Made by a program: the position numbers and the translations under genes. A model generated the notes under the pieces. That model saw only the letters and a program-made list of their open reading frames with translations, had not been told where the DNA came from and did no database searches. A stretch of DNA of 64,000 nt from JAFAZJ01 sp964437145 (GTDB lineage Bacteria; Pseudomonadota; Alphaproteobacteria; Reyranellales; Reyranellaceae), in the NCBI GenBank assembly GCA_964437145.1, contig CAYTFW010000005.1:16410-80409 (forward strand). The letters run 5' to 3'. Shown one piece after another: positions 1 to 8,577 of the stretch; positions within the stretch are counted from its first letter, which is position 1; each line of letters starts with the position of its first letter.

Positions 1-1568
1 CCGAGATCTTCACCATGGCGTTCCGCCAACGCATCATCGGCGGGCGGCTGGCGGCGGCTGCCGAGCTGGCGCCCAAGATGCTGGCGCGCAAGGCCGATGA
101 CGGCTTCGCCAACCTCGTCCTGGCGCTGCCGCTGATCAAGAAGGGCGACTACAAGGCCGCCGAGGCGCATTTCGAGCAGCTCGGCGATCGCGGCAGCTCG
201 GGCATCCTCAGGCCCTTCTCGGAGGCGTGGCTCAAGGCCGGGCAGAAGGACTTCGCCGCCGCGCGCGAGCGGCTGGCGACGGTGAAACCGGGCGACGACG
301 ATCCCTTCATGCCCGCTTGGCGCACGCACGCCGCCCTGATCGACGAGATGGCGGGCGACAAGGCGGCGGCCGAGGAGGGCCTGCGCGCGGCGACCAGGGG
401 CGAGGTCCCGGCGCTGCGGCCGGTCATGACGCTGGCAGCCTTCCTGCGCCGCAACGGCAAGGCCGACGAGGCGCGCGCGATCCTCAGGAAGTTCGCCGAC
501 GCCAATCCCGAAGCCGTGCTGATGGACGCGCTGATCGCCAGCACCGAGACGCCCAAGGCGCCGAGCCCGGCCGACATGATCGGCGAGACGCTGTTCGATC
601 TCGGCGCGCTGCTCGCCGGCTCGGGCGGCGTGATCGGCGGCCAGCGCGTCGAGGGCGTCGAGGAACGCGTGCTGATGTTCATGCGACTGGCGCTCGAGCT
701 GAACCCGAGCCTCGACACCGCGCGCCTGGTGATCGCCGACGTCTACGAGAGCTTCGGCGCGCCGCGCAAGGCGATCGAGACGCTGGAAGCCGTGCCGAAG
801 ATCTCGCCGCTCCACTGGCGCGCGCGCCTGCGCGCGTCGTTGGCGATGGTCGAGGCCGAGCGCATCGACGACGCGGTGAAGGCGCTGCAGGCCATGGTCG
901 ACGAGCGTCCCGACCGCATCGACGCGGCTTGGACCTTGGGCGACCTGCTGCGCAGCAAGGAGCGCTACGCCGAGGCCGCCAAGGTCTTCGACGTCGCTAT
1001 CGCGCGCGTCACCAACCCGGGGCCGCGCCACGCCGCGCTGTGGTTCGGCCGTGGCATGTGCCGCGAGCGCACCAAGAACTGGCCCGGCGCCGAGGCCGAC
1101 CTGAAGCGCGCGCTCGAGCTGATGCCCGAGCAGCCCTATGTGCTGAACTATCTCGGCTACACCTGGATCGACCGAGGTGAGAATCTCGCAGAGGGCATGG
1201 AACTGCTGCAGCGCGCGCTCAAGCAGCGACCGGACGACGGTGCGATCACCGACTCGGTGGGCTGGGCCTATTACCGGATGGGCAAGTACGATCTCGCCGT
1301 CGAGTACCTGGAGCGCGCCATCCAGCTCAAGGCCGACGACGCCACCATCGTCGACCACCTGGGCGATGCCTACTGGCATGTCGGCCGTCGCCGCGAGGCG
1401 CGCTTCCAATGGGAACGCGCGCTGGCCGGCAAGCCCGAGCCAGACCGCATCGACATCATCAAGCGCAAGCTGGTCGAGGGCCTCACGCCCGAGCTCGACC
1501 AGCCGACGGTCGGCGCCGCCGCCAGCGAGCCACCCAAGACACCCGACGCGCCGGCCGAGAAGAAGTGA
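1..1568 (+). CDS. TPR-repeat protein, 5' end outside window
   Basis: The frame is already open at the left edge (codons run from base 3), so the N-terminus is missing. An in-frame ATG lies at 15, but the residues on both sides read as mid-protein, with no signal peptide. The visible part is a chain of helical TPR units; the clearest lie in the last third, for example LNYLGYTWIDRG, VGWAYYRMGKYDLAVEYLE and VDHLGDAYWHVGRR. It ends in a Pro/Ala/Glu-rich tail. TPR arrays are scaffolds for protein contacts, so no reaction can be assigned. ispE follows 139 bp downstream on the same strand, an arrangement I recall from other alphaproteobacteria; co-transcription is possible but a hairpin lies between them. 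Confidence 0.85.
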   Translation, partial: EIFTMAFRQRIIGGRLAAAAELAPKMLARKADDGFANLVLALPLIKKGDYKAAEAHFEQLGDRGSSGILRPFSEAWLKAGQKDFAAARERLATVKPGDDDPFMPAWRTHAALIDEMAGDKAAAEEGLRAATRGEVPALRPVMTLAAFLRRNGKADEARAILRKFADANPEAVLMDALIASTETPKAPSPADMIGETLFDLGALLAGSGGVIGGQRVEGVEERVLMFMRLALELNPSLDTARLVIADVYESFGAPRKAIETLEAVPKISPLHWRARLRASLAMVEAERIDDAVKALQAMVDERPDRIDAAWTLGDLLRSKERYAEAAKVFDVAIARVTNPGPRHAALWFGRGMCRERTKNWPGAEADLKRALELMPEQPYVLNYLGYTWIDRGENLAEGMELLQRALKQRPDDGAITDSVGWAYYRMGKYDLAVEYLERAIQLKADDATIVDHLGDAYWHVGRRREARFQWERALAGKPEPDRIDIIKRKLVEGLTPELDQPTVGAAASEPPKTPDAPAEKK

Positions 1569-1624
1569 TCGGCTCGTCCGTTGCCTTCCCCTGGAGGGCA
1601 AGTCGATCGCTTATGGGGTTCTGC

Positions 1625-1652
1625 CCTTCTCCCCGCGAAGGCGGGGAGAAGG
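1625..1652. repeat. Hairpin repeat between TPR gene and ispE
   Basis: Perfect 12-bp inverted repeat CCTTCTCCCCGC / GCGGGGAGAAGG around the 4-nt loop GAAG. There is no clear U-tract, so it looks like a small dispersed palindrome rather than a standard terminator. A similar C-run/G-run hairpin lies at 60649-60676. Confidence 0.6.
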
Positions 1653-1707
1653 AAGATTTTGGCGATCGATATGCGCTAGTTCTGCGCGCCGGGGGACGGT
1701 CGTTCAC

Positions 1708-2574
1708 ATGATCACGCGCGAGGCGCGCGCCAAGCTGAACCTCTATCTGCGCGTGGTCGGCCGACGGGCCGATGGTTATCACCTGCTCGATTCGCTGGTC
1801 GCGTTCTGCGATCTCGCCGACGTCGTTACTGTCGCACCAGCGGGCGATCTCACACTGACGATCGACGGCCCCTTGGCCGGTGCGCTGGCGGGCGAGCCGC
1901 TGGAGAGCAACCTTGTGCTGCGCGCCGCGCGCGCGCTGGCGGGCCGCGCCGGCGTCGCGCCCAGGGCGGCGATCCGTCTCACCAAGCGCATCCCGGTCGC
2001 CGCCGGCCTCGGTGGTGGCTCGGCCGACGCCGCCGCCACGCTGCTGGCGCTGGTCGATCTGTGGCGCGTGGCGATGCCCGAGGACGAGCTCTTCGATCTC
2101 GCCGCGACCCTGGGCGCCGACGTGCCGATGTGCCTGGCGGGACAGACCGCGCAGGTCTCCGGCGTGGGCGAGCGCGTCGCGCCGGCGGTCGCCTTGCCCG
2201 CCGCCGCCATCCTGCTGGTCAATCCCGGCGCGCCATCGCCGACGCCCGCCGTCTTCGCCGCCTATGCGCGCGGCGGCATCGCGCCGAGCCTCGCCGCGCC
2301 GCTCGACACGGCGCCAGCCGATGTCGCGACGCTCGGCCGCTCGCTGGCCGCGCGCGGCAACGACCTCACCGACGCGGCGCGCGCGGTGGTGCCGGCGATC
2401 GCCGACGTGCTGGGCGAATTGTCGGGCACGAAAGGCTGCCGTGTCGCGCAGATGAGCGGCAGTGGCGCGACGTGCTTCGCGCTCTATGACGACATCGCGA
2501 TAGCGGAAGCGGCGCGCGCGATCATCCAGCGCGACCACGCTAGCTGGTGGACACACACCGGCACGCTGATCTGA
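1708..2574 (+). CDS. ispE: 4-diphosphocytidyl-2-C-methyl-D-erythritol kinase
   Basis: 288 residues, usual length for IspE. It phosphorylates the 2-OH of CDP-methylerythritol in the cytosolic MEP isoprenoid pathway. It has a GHMP-kinase fold: N-terminal KLNLYLRVVGRRADGYH substrate/ATP region with the conserved Lys near residue 9, the GHMP glycine-rich motif GLGGGSADAA at 100-109, and a C-terminal MSGSGATCFAL motif. The ATG at 1708 gives the canonical short N-terminus (MITREARAKLN); the frame is open far upstream but that part is antisense-like. The gene stops 5 bp before the convergent Sel1/PG-binding gene. Confidence 0.96.
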   Translation: MITREARAKLNLYLRVVGRRADGYHLLDSLVAFCDLADVVTVAPAGDLTLTIDGPLAGALAGEPLESNLVLRAARALAGRAGVAPRAAIRLTKRIPVAAGLGGGSADAAATLLALVDLWRVAMPEDELFDLAATLGADVPMCLAGQTAQVSGVGERVAPAVALPAAAILLVNPGAPSPTPAVFAAYARGGIAPSLAAPLDTAPADVATLGRSLAARGNDLTDAARAVVPAIADVLGELSGTKGCRVAQMSGSGATCFALYDDIAIAEAARAIIQRDHASWWTHTGTLI

Positions 2575-2579
2575 TCGGA

Positions 2580-4040
2580 CTACTGCGCGCCGGTGCTCTT
2601 CACCATGTCGCGCAACAAGTCGAAGAGATCCTGCGAGACTTCGCCGTTCGTCGGCAGGCCGGCGGTCTTCTGGAACTCCCTGACCGCCGCCGCCGTGGCG
2701 GGGCCCATGATCCCGTCGGGCGGGCCGTTGTAGAACTTCAGCGCGAACAGCATCTTCTGGATCTCGACCAGCTGCTCTCTGGTGTCGATCGGCTTGACCG
2801 TCTTGGCCGGCAAGTCGGGTGCGGCGGTGCCCGGGGGGATCACCGGGGCGCTCGACGCCGGCGAACCGCGCGCGGCCAGCCGCATGGCGTCGACGATGGT
2901 CTTGTACTCGACCTCGCCGATCTTCTGCGCGCGCTGCAGGTCGGCGGCCGGCAGGCGTCTCGACAGCTCGGCCTGCTTGGCCGTCGCTGAAATGTAGACC
3001 TCGCTCTTCTCGCCTTCGGTGAACTTCGCGAACTGCGCCGCCATGGCGTACCAGACGATCGCCGCCACATTGTCGCGCCGCGTGCCCTGGCCGTTCTCGT
3101 GCATGATCGCGAGCGCCAGCATCGAGTTGGGCACACCGGCGCGCGCCGCCGCGCGCATCATCTCGAAGGCGCCGACCGGATCGGCGCGCGTGCCGTTGCC
3201 GTCGCGCATCAGGAGCGCGAGGTTGTGCTGCGCCATCGGCACCCCGGCGGCAACGGCCTTGCGGTACCACTCGACCGCCTTGGCCGGGTCCCTGGGCACC
3301 TCGAAGCCGCGCTCGTACATCACGCCGGCGTTGAACATGGCGCGCGCCGAGCCCTTGGCGGCGGCGCGCAACATCCACTTCGCGCCCTCGGCCGCGTCGG
3401 GCGCCGCGCCGGCGCCCTGGATATAGCGGCGACCCAGCTCCTCCATCGCATCGACATCGCCGGCGTCGGCGAGTCGGCGCAGCCTGTCGTTCTGGTTCTC
3501 GACAACCGGCGCGGCGGACGGCTTGGCCGCGTCGGCGGCCGTTTGTGGCGGTGGTGTCGGTGCTGGCGGCTTCGGCTCGGCGGTGTCCGCGGGCTTGGGC
3601 GGTCCGGCGCTATCGGTCGGCTTGGCCGTATCCGCCGGCTTGGGCAGGACCGCCACCTCGACCGGCTTGGCGGGGGCGTCGGTATCCGGCGGCTTCGGCG
3701 CGGCCACCGTTTCGACGGGTTTGGCTTGTGGCGCGTCGGCCGGTTTGACCGCGGCGGCATCGGGCTTCGCCACGCCGTCCGCCTTGGCCAGCTGCACCAC
3801 CGCCTGTTTCGGCGCGTCCGGAACCTTGGCGGCCTCGCGCTCCTGCCACCACCACCAGCCTCCGCCGATGGCGAAGGACGCGATCAGGATGCCGACGGCG
3901 ATGCCCGACACACTGTGACGGCGCGCCGAATCGGAAAGCGTATCGCGCCTGCCAGCAGCCAGGATGCGCGCCACCGCCGCCTTGTCGTCGGCGTCGGCCC
4001 AATCCGTCGTCGGCGTCGCTTTGCTGCTGTCCTCGGTCAT
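2580..4040 (-). CDS. Membrane-anchored Sel1-repeat protein with C-terminal peptidoglycan-binding domain
   Basis: 486 residues from the ATG at 4040 (MTEDSSKATP); an upstream ATG at 4106 is possible but adds an atypical 22-residue leader. Order: cytosolic N-tail of about 45 residues, one transmembrane helix at about 45-65 ending GGGWWWW, a long Pro/Ala/Lys/Thr-rich linker to about residue 190, about five Sel1 (alpha/alpha) repeats such as AMEELGRRYIQGAG and ARAMFNAGVMYERG, then a PG_binding_1-like unit near the end (VEIQKMLFALKFYNGPPDG, FQKTAGLPTNG). The linker plus wall-binding unit suggests a periplasm-spanning envelope protein with the Sel1 solenoid as interaction platform. Its partner is unknown. 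Confidence 0.85.
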   Translation of the reverse strand: MTEDSSKATPTTDWADADDKAAVARILAAGRRDTLSDSARRHSVSGIAVGILIASFAIGGGWWWWQEREAAKVPDAPKQAVVQLAKADGVAKPDAAAVKPADAPQAKPVETVAAPKPPDTDAPAKPVEVAVLPKPADTAKPTDSAGPPKPADTAEPKPPAPTPPPQTAADAAKPSAAPVVENQNDRLRRLADAGDVDAMEELGRRYIQGAGAAPDAAEGAKWMLRAAAKGSARAMFNAGVMYERGFEVPRDPAKAVEWYRKAVAAGVPMAQHNLALLMRDGNGTRADPVGAFEMMRAAARAGVPNSMLALAIMHENGQGTRRDNVAAIVWYAMAAQFAKFTEGEKSEVYISATAKQAELSRRLPAADLQRAQKIGEVEYKTIVDAMRLAARGSPASSAPVIPPGTAAPDLPAKTVKPIDTREQLVEIQKMLFALKFYNGPPDGIMGPATAAAVREFQKTAGLPTNGEVSQDLFDLLRDMVKSTGAQ

Positions 4041-4107
4041 CGTCTCGGGCTTGATCGGGAACCGGCGTGACAAAAGCCTAGCACAGCCCCATGCAATGAA
4101 ACGCAAT

Positions 4108-5184
4108 TCATCGTGACAGTGTCATGACGCTGCGTCGCAGTGTTAGCACGAGGGAGGACAATAGTAGCACCGCGCCGGCCTGGTGCAGGGTGGCGAGCGC
4201 GATCTGCGCGCCGCTCAGGATCGTGGCGACGCCGAGCGCGAATTGCAGCGCCGTCATCGCCGCGACCATGTTGCTGGCGCGGCGCACCGGCTGCGAGACG
4301 TCGCCGCGCCGGGCGCGCCACCAGAACAGCGCGACGCCTAGCACCAGCGCCGTGGCGAGCCAGCGATGGGCGAACTGCGTGCCGGCCTGTGTCTCCAGGA
4401 AATTCAGCCAGACCGGCGAGAGATCGAACAGGCCGGGCGGCAGCCAGTAGCCCGACATGGTGGGAAAGGTCGTGTGCACCTGTCCGGCGCGCAGCCCGGC
4501 GACGAAAGCCCCCCAGGTCAGCACGACAAACAGCGCGCCGATCAGCACGCGCGCGCCGACGGCGATCGAAAGATCGCCGCGCCGGTGATGTTCGGGCCGT
4601 GACGGCGCCAGCAGGGTCAGCACCAGCCACAGGATATAGGCGTAGAGCGCCACGGCGAGCGTCAGGTGTATCGCCAGCTTGTAGTGGCTGACCGCCGGCT
4701 GGTCGCGCAGTCCGCTCGCCACCATGATCCAGCCGATCGCGCCTTGCAGGCCGCCGAGCACCAGCAGCACGAGAAGGCGCGGCACCAGCCAGCGCGGCAC
4801 GTGGCGGCGGATCAGGAACCAGGCCAGGGGCAGGGCGAAGGCGAGGCCGATGATGCGGCCCCACAGGCGATGGAAGTACTCGAACCAGAAGATCTGCTTG
4901 AACTCGGCCAGGCTGATGCCGTGGTTGACCAGGCGGCCCTGCGGCGAGGCGGCGTACCTCGCCAGCTCGGCCTGCCAGGCGGCCTCGGTGAGCGGCGGCA
5001 GCCAGCCGGTCACCGGCCGCCACTCGACCATCGACAGGCCGGATTCGGTGAGCCTCGTCAGCGCGCCGATCACGATCATGGCGAAGATCATGGCCGCGAC
5101 CACCGCCAGCCAGCGGCCGATGACCCGCTCATGGGCGCGCGACAGCGCCGACGATTCGGCCAGCGATGAGGGCAGCACGCTCAT
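4108..5184 (-). CDS. ctaA: Heme A synthase (COX15/CtaA family)
   Basis: 358 residues, eight hydrophobic segments. Converts heme O to heme A for aa3-type cytochrome oxidases in the inner membrane. Family signatures visible are LTRLTESGLSMVEWRPVTG near the N-terminus, EYFHRLWGRIIGL and HYKLAIHLTLA in the first half, and FAHRWLATALVLG and ATLHQAGAVLLL in the second; the histidines in these segments are the heme ligands of the family. The start is ATG 5184 (MSVLPSS); longer in-frame sequence upstream is Arg/Gln/His-rich noise. It stands alone, without ctaB or ctaCDE nearby, as is common in alphaproteobacteria. It lies 67 bp from the Sel1 gene, so possibly one transcript. Confidence 0.95.
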   Translation of the reverse strand: MSVLPSSLAESSALSRAHERVIGRWLAVVAAMIFAMIVIGALTRLTESGLSMVEWRPVTGWLPPLTEAAWQAELARYAASPQGRLVNHGISLAEFKQIFWFEYFHRLWGRIIGLAFALPLAWFLIRRHVPRWLVPRLLVLLVLGGLQGAIGWIMVASGLRDQPAVSHYKLAIHLTLAVALYAYILWLVLTLLAPSRPEHHRRGDLSIAVGARVLIGALFVVLTWGAFVAGLRAGQVHTTFPTMSGYWLPPGLFDLSPVWLNFLETQAGTQFAHRWLATALVLGVALFWWRARRGDVSQPVRRASNMVAAMTALQFALGVATILSGAQIALATLHQAGAVLLLSSLVLTLRRSVMTLSR

Positions 5185-5245
5185 GGCGCGGGTTGTGGCG
5201 GCGGGTTCGCGGCCTGTCAACGCGGCTTGTTGGGAAAGCCCGCGA

Positions 5246-5264
5246 GACGCCGGCGGTCCCAAGC
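5246..5264. repeat. Half copy of GACGCCGGCGGTCCC repeat
   Basis: The block GAGACGCCGGCGGTCCCAA upstream of livH matches an arm of the palindrome at 31912-31971 and resembles a block near 51935. It looks like a dispersed GC-rich repeat whose partner arm is missing here. Confidence 0.45.
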
Positions 5265-5265
5265 T

Positions 5266-6138
5266 ATGATGGTGGCCGTGAACACACCGCATCTCCTGCT
5301 CAGCGCGCTGGCGCTGGGCGCCGCCTACGCGCTGGTCGCAGTCGGCTTTGTGCTGATCCTGAACGCCGCCGGCGCGGTGAACTTCGCGCATGGCGACTCG
5401 GTGATGCTGGGCGGCGTCGCCGCCGTGCTGCTCGGTGTCGCGGCGCAGGCCGCGGGGTGGAACGTTCCCGGCGTCGTGCTGTTGCCCGTCGTGATCCTGC
5501 TCGGCGCGGCGCTGGGCCTGGCGATCGGCGCGGCCGGATTCCTGCCGCTGAAGGACCGGCCGCCCTCGGCGGTGTTCGTCGCCACCATCGCCATCGCCTC
5601 GATCTTCGAGCAATCGGCGACAGCCTTCTTCGGCCCGGCGCCGCGCTCGGCGCCGCCGGTGTGGCGCGAGGGCACGGCGCAGCCGCTGGCGATGATCGCC
5701 GTCGCCGCGCTGGTGCTGGGCACGGTCTACGTCGTGCTCGAGCGCACGCAGCTTGGCCGGCGCTTCCGCGCGTTAGCGCAGGATCGCGAGATGGCGCGCG
5801 CGCTGGGTATCCCGGCGACGCCTTTGATCGCCACCGCCTTCGCCGCCGGCGGCGGGCTGGCCGGGCTGGCTGGCGCGCTGCTTGGTCACCAGTTCCTCGT
5901 CGTCGCCAACCAGGGCCCGGGCTACATGCTCAAGGCCTATATCGCCGTGGTGATCGGCGGCTGGGGCAGCGTGCCCGGTGCGCTGGCCGGCGCGCTGCTG
6001 ATCGCGCTGTTCGAGACCTTTGTCGCCGCCTCGCTGTCGGCGGTGTGGGCCCAAGCGCTGCTCTACGTCGTGGTGCTGCTGGTGCTGCTGCTGCGCCCGC
6101 AGGGCCTGTTCGGCGAGCCGGCGGGGCGGCGCGCGTGA
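5266..6138 (+). CDS. livH: Branched-chain amino acid-type ABC transporter permease (LivH family)
   Basis: 290 residues from ATG 5266 (MMVAVNTPHLLLSALALGA); ATG 5269 or GTG 5278 are alternatives and no strong ribosome-binding site decides. Inner-membrane permease with about eight helices. Conserved family segments are LNAAGAVNFAHGDSVMLGG near the N-terminus and GPGYMLKAYIAVVIGGWGSVPGALAGALLIALFE (split by the membrane) near the C-terminus, followed by the typical LLLRPQGLFGEPAGRRA end. Its stop overlaps the GTG of the next gene by 4 bp (GTGA). The substrate could be amino acids, amides, urea or aromatic acids; the family does not fix it. Confidence 0.9.
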   Translation: MMVAVNTPHLLLSALALGAAYALVAVGFVLILNAAGAVNFAHGDSVMLGGVAAVLLGVAAQAAGWNVPGVVLLPVVILLGAALGLAIGAAGFLPLKDRPPSAVFVATIAIASIFEQSATAFFGPAPRSAPPVWREGTAQPLAMIAVAALVLGTVYVVLERTQLGRRFRALAQDREMARALGIPATPLIATAFAAGGGLAGLAGALLGHQFLVVANQGPGYMLKAYIAVVIGGWGSVPGALAGALLIALFETFVAASLSAVWAQALLYVVVLLVLLLRPQGLFGEPAGRRA

Positions 6139-7868
6139 CCCGCTTGCGCGAGATCGCCACGCCATCGGGCGTGCTGGTGTCGATCTTTGTGATTGCCGCG
6201 GGCGTGGCGCTCGCCAGCGGCGGCGACTCCTACGCCATTAGGCTCGCGACGCTGGCCGGCATCCAGGCGTTGCTGGCCCTGGGCTATCAAATGGTGTTCG
6301 GCCATGCTGGTGCGCTGTCGCTGGCGCAGGGCGCACTGTTCGGTCTCGGCGCCTACGTCGCGGCGTTGGTCGCGCTGTCGGCCGGCGGCAGTGCCTGGGC
6401 CACGCTGTCGCTGCCGGCGGCGATGATCGCGCCGGCGCTGCTGGCGGCGGTCGTCGGCGCCGTCGTGCTGCGTCTGGAGACGCACTATTTCGCGCTCGCC
6501 ACCCTGGCGTTGGCCCAGCTCATCCATCTCGGCGCGGTCAACTGGGAAAGCGTGTCGGGCGGCGCCAACGGCCTGTCGGGCATCCCGACCTTGTCGCTGG
6601 TCGGCGCCGACATCGCGCGCGGCTGGCCGATGCTGCTGGTGACCTGGGGCCTGGTGGCGCTGATCGCCTTCGACACCGCGTGGCGGCGCGCCGGCCTGCG
6701 CGGCGCCGCACAGGATCTGGCGCGCGATCATCCGCTGGCGGCGTCCTCGATCGGCCTCGACGTCGCGCGCCTGCGCTATGTCGAGTTCGTCGCCGGTGCC
6801 GCGCTCGCCGGCCTGGCCGGCGGATTGCAGGCGCATGTCGTGGGCGTGGTGTCGCCCGATGGCGCGGATATCGCGGTCATGATCGGCTGCCTCACCGCCG
6901 TGGTCGTCGGCGGCCGCACGCGGGTCAGCGGCGCGATCCTCGGCGCGATCCTGCTGGTGCATCTGCCGGAATGGTTCCGCTGGCTGGAGAATCGCCAGCT
7001 CATCGCCTACGGCCTCGCGACGTTGCTGATGGTCGTGCTGGCGCCCGAGGGACTGGTGTCGCTGATCGACCGCGCGCTGAAGGTCGTGTGGCCACGCCGC
7101 CCTGCGCCGGCGCCGCGATCTGCCACGCAGAACGTCGCGCGGCGGGCGAGGATTGGCGGGCCGGCCTTGCAGGCCTGGCATCTGTCGAAGAGCTATGGCG
7201 GCGTGCGGGCGGTCGACGACGTGTCACTGCGGCTCGCGCCACGCGACACGCTGGCGGTGATCGGGCCGAATGGCTCTGGCAAGACCACGCTCATCAACCT
7301 GTTGACCGCGGTGGCGCGACCGGACTCGGGCACCGTGACCTTGGGCAGCCTGTCGGTGGAGCGGGCGTCGGCGGATGCGGTGGCGCGTGCCGGTCTGGCG
7401 CGCAGCTTCCAGACCGCCGATCTGCCGGGCGCGCTCTCGACCCTCGACGCCGTCGCCGTCGGCGCGCATCGACAACCCGACGAGGCCGCCCGTGACGTCG
7501 CCTGGCGGGCGTTGCGCCGACTGGGTCTCGATGACGACGCCACGACACCGGTCGGCGCATTGCCCGCGGGAAGGCGGCGGCTGGTCGAGATCGCTCGCGC
7601 GCTGGCGACCCAGCCCTGGCTGCTGGCGCTCGACGAGCCGGCCGCCGGGCTGTCGCCGACCGAGCGTGCGGCGCTGGCCGACGCGCTGGCTCGCCTCGCG
7701 GCCGACGGCCTGGGCATCGTCATCGTCGAGCACGATCTCGATTTCCTCGCCCAGTTCTGCACGCGCGGCATCTGCCTCGACCGCGGGCGGGTGATCGCCC
7801 AAGCGCCATTCGCCGCGCTGCGGCGCGATCCCGCCGTGCTCGCCGCCTATGTCGGGGACAGGGCGTGA
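6135..7868 (+). CDS. Fused LivM permease-LivG ATPase of the HAAT transporter
   Basis: 577 residues from the GTG at 6135. Residues 1 to about 320 are a LivM-type permease (GYQMVFGHAGALSLAQGALFG is the family's hallmark, here within about residues 50-75). Residues about 340-577 are a LivG-type ATPase: Walker A GPNGSGKT at 377-384, Walker B LLALDEPAAGLS, H-loop VIVEHD. The signature loop, usually LSxGxQ-like, reads LPAGRRRLVEIARAL, so it is degenerate. Fused LivM-LivG proteins occur in some proteobacteria; the fusion forces 1:1 stoichiometry. It overlaps livF by 4 bp (GTGA). No periplasmic LivK-type binding protein is encoded nearby. Confidence 0.92.
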   Translation: MTRLREIATPSGVLVSIFVIAAGVALASGGDSYAIRLATLAGIQALLALGYQMVFGHAGALSLAQGALFGLGAYVAALVALSAGGSAWATLSLPAAMIAPALLAAVVGAVVLRLETHYFALATLALAQLIHLGAVNWESVSGGANGLSGIPTLSLVGADIARGWPMLLVTWGLVALIAFDTAWRRAGLRGAAQDLARDHPLAASSIGLDVARLRYVEFVAGAALAGLAGGLQAHVVGVVSPDGADIAVMIGCLTAVVVGGRTRVSGAILGAILLVHLPEWFRWLENRQLIAYGLATLLMVVLAPEGLVSLIDRALKVVWPRRPAPAPRSATQNVARRARIGGPALQAWHLSKSYGGVRAVDDVSLRLAPRDTLAVIGPNGSGKTTLINLLTAVARPDSGTVTLGSLSVERASADAVARAGLARSFQTADLPGALSTLDAVAVGAHRQPDEAARDVAWRALRRLGLDDDATTPVGALPAGRRRLVEIARALATQPWLLALDEPAAGLSPTERAALADALARLAADGLGIVIVEHDLDFLAQFCTRGICLDRGRVIAQAPFAALRRDPAVLAAYVGDRA

Positions 7869-8566
7869 GCGCGGCGCTGCACATCGAGGCGCTGACCGTC
7901 GGCCATGGCGGCGCGCCGGTGCTGCGCGATGTCTCGTTCACCGTCGAGCCCGGCCGCGTCGTGGCGCTGCTGGGCGCCAATGGCGCGGGCAAGACGACGC
8001 TGTTGCGCGCCGTGATGGGTCTGGTGCGTGGCGACGGTCGCATTCGCATCGGCGATCGCGAGATCGGCGGGTTGTCGCCGGAGCGCCGCGCGCGCGCTGG
8101 CCTGGGCTATGTGCCGGAAGGGCGGCGTGTGTTCGCCGGATTGACCGTGCGCGAGAACATCGAGGTCGCGGCCGTCGGTGGCGCGGCGTCACGCGGACGG
8201 CGGGTCGAGGAGATGTTCGCGCTGTTCCCGGCGCTGGCGGAGAAATCGGCCGAGCGCGCCTGGCGGCTGTCGGGTGGCCAGCAGCAGATGCTGGCGATCG
8301 CGCGCGCGCTGGCGATGCGGCCGCCGGTGCTGCTGCTCGACGAGCCGTCGCTGGGGCTCGCGCCGATCATCGCGCGCGAGGTCTTCGGCCGCCTGCGCGC
8401 CATCGCCGATGGCGGCGTGGCGGTGCTGCTGGCGGAGCAGAACGCGGCGCGCGCGCTGATGATCGCCGACGAGGCCCTGGTGCTGGCGCGCGGCGGCGTG
8501 GCGCGTCGCGGCCCGGCCGCCGGGCTGACGCCCGAGGCGGTGGCCGATCTGCTGGTGGCGGGGTAG
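7865..8566 (+). CDS. livF: Branched-chain amino acid-type ABC transporter ATPase LivF
   Basis: 233 residues, normal for LivF. Cytosolic ATPase partner of the LivH/LivMG membrane complex. Walker A GANGAGKT at about 37-44, the LivF hallmark YVPEGRRVFAGLTVRENIE, an intact LSGGQQQMLAIARAL signature, Walker B LLLDEPSLGLAP and AEQNA H-loop region with Gln in the usual LivF place. The GTG start overlaps the upstream stop, so the three transport genes are translationally coupled. The intact signature here contrasts with the altered one in the LivG part. Confidence 0.95.
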   Translation: MSAALHIEALTVGHGGAPVLRDVSFTVEPGRVVALLGANGAGKTTLLRAVMGLVRGDGRIRIGDREIGGLSPERRARAGLGYVPEGRRVFAGLTVRENIEVAAVGGAASRGRRVEEMFALFPALAEKSAERAWRLSGGQQQMLAIARALAMRPPVLLLDEPSLGLAPIIAREVFGRLRAIADGGVAVLLAEQNAARALMIADEALVLARGGVARRGPAAGLTPEAVADLLVAG

Positions 8567-8577
8567 AACCGCGCGGC

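Noticed and set aside
1483..3378. Long minus-strand frame across ispE and the Sel1 gene end
   Set aside because: Arg/Gly/Ala-rich shadow of two well-supported genes in other frames.
5166..6134. In-frame extension upstream of the LivM-LivG fusion
   Set aside because: This part overlaps livH in another frame and reads as Arg-rich noise; the GTG at 6135 gives a normal LivM N-terminus and a GTGA overlap.
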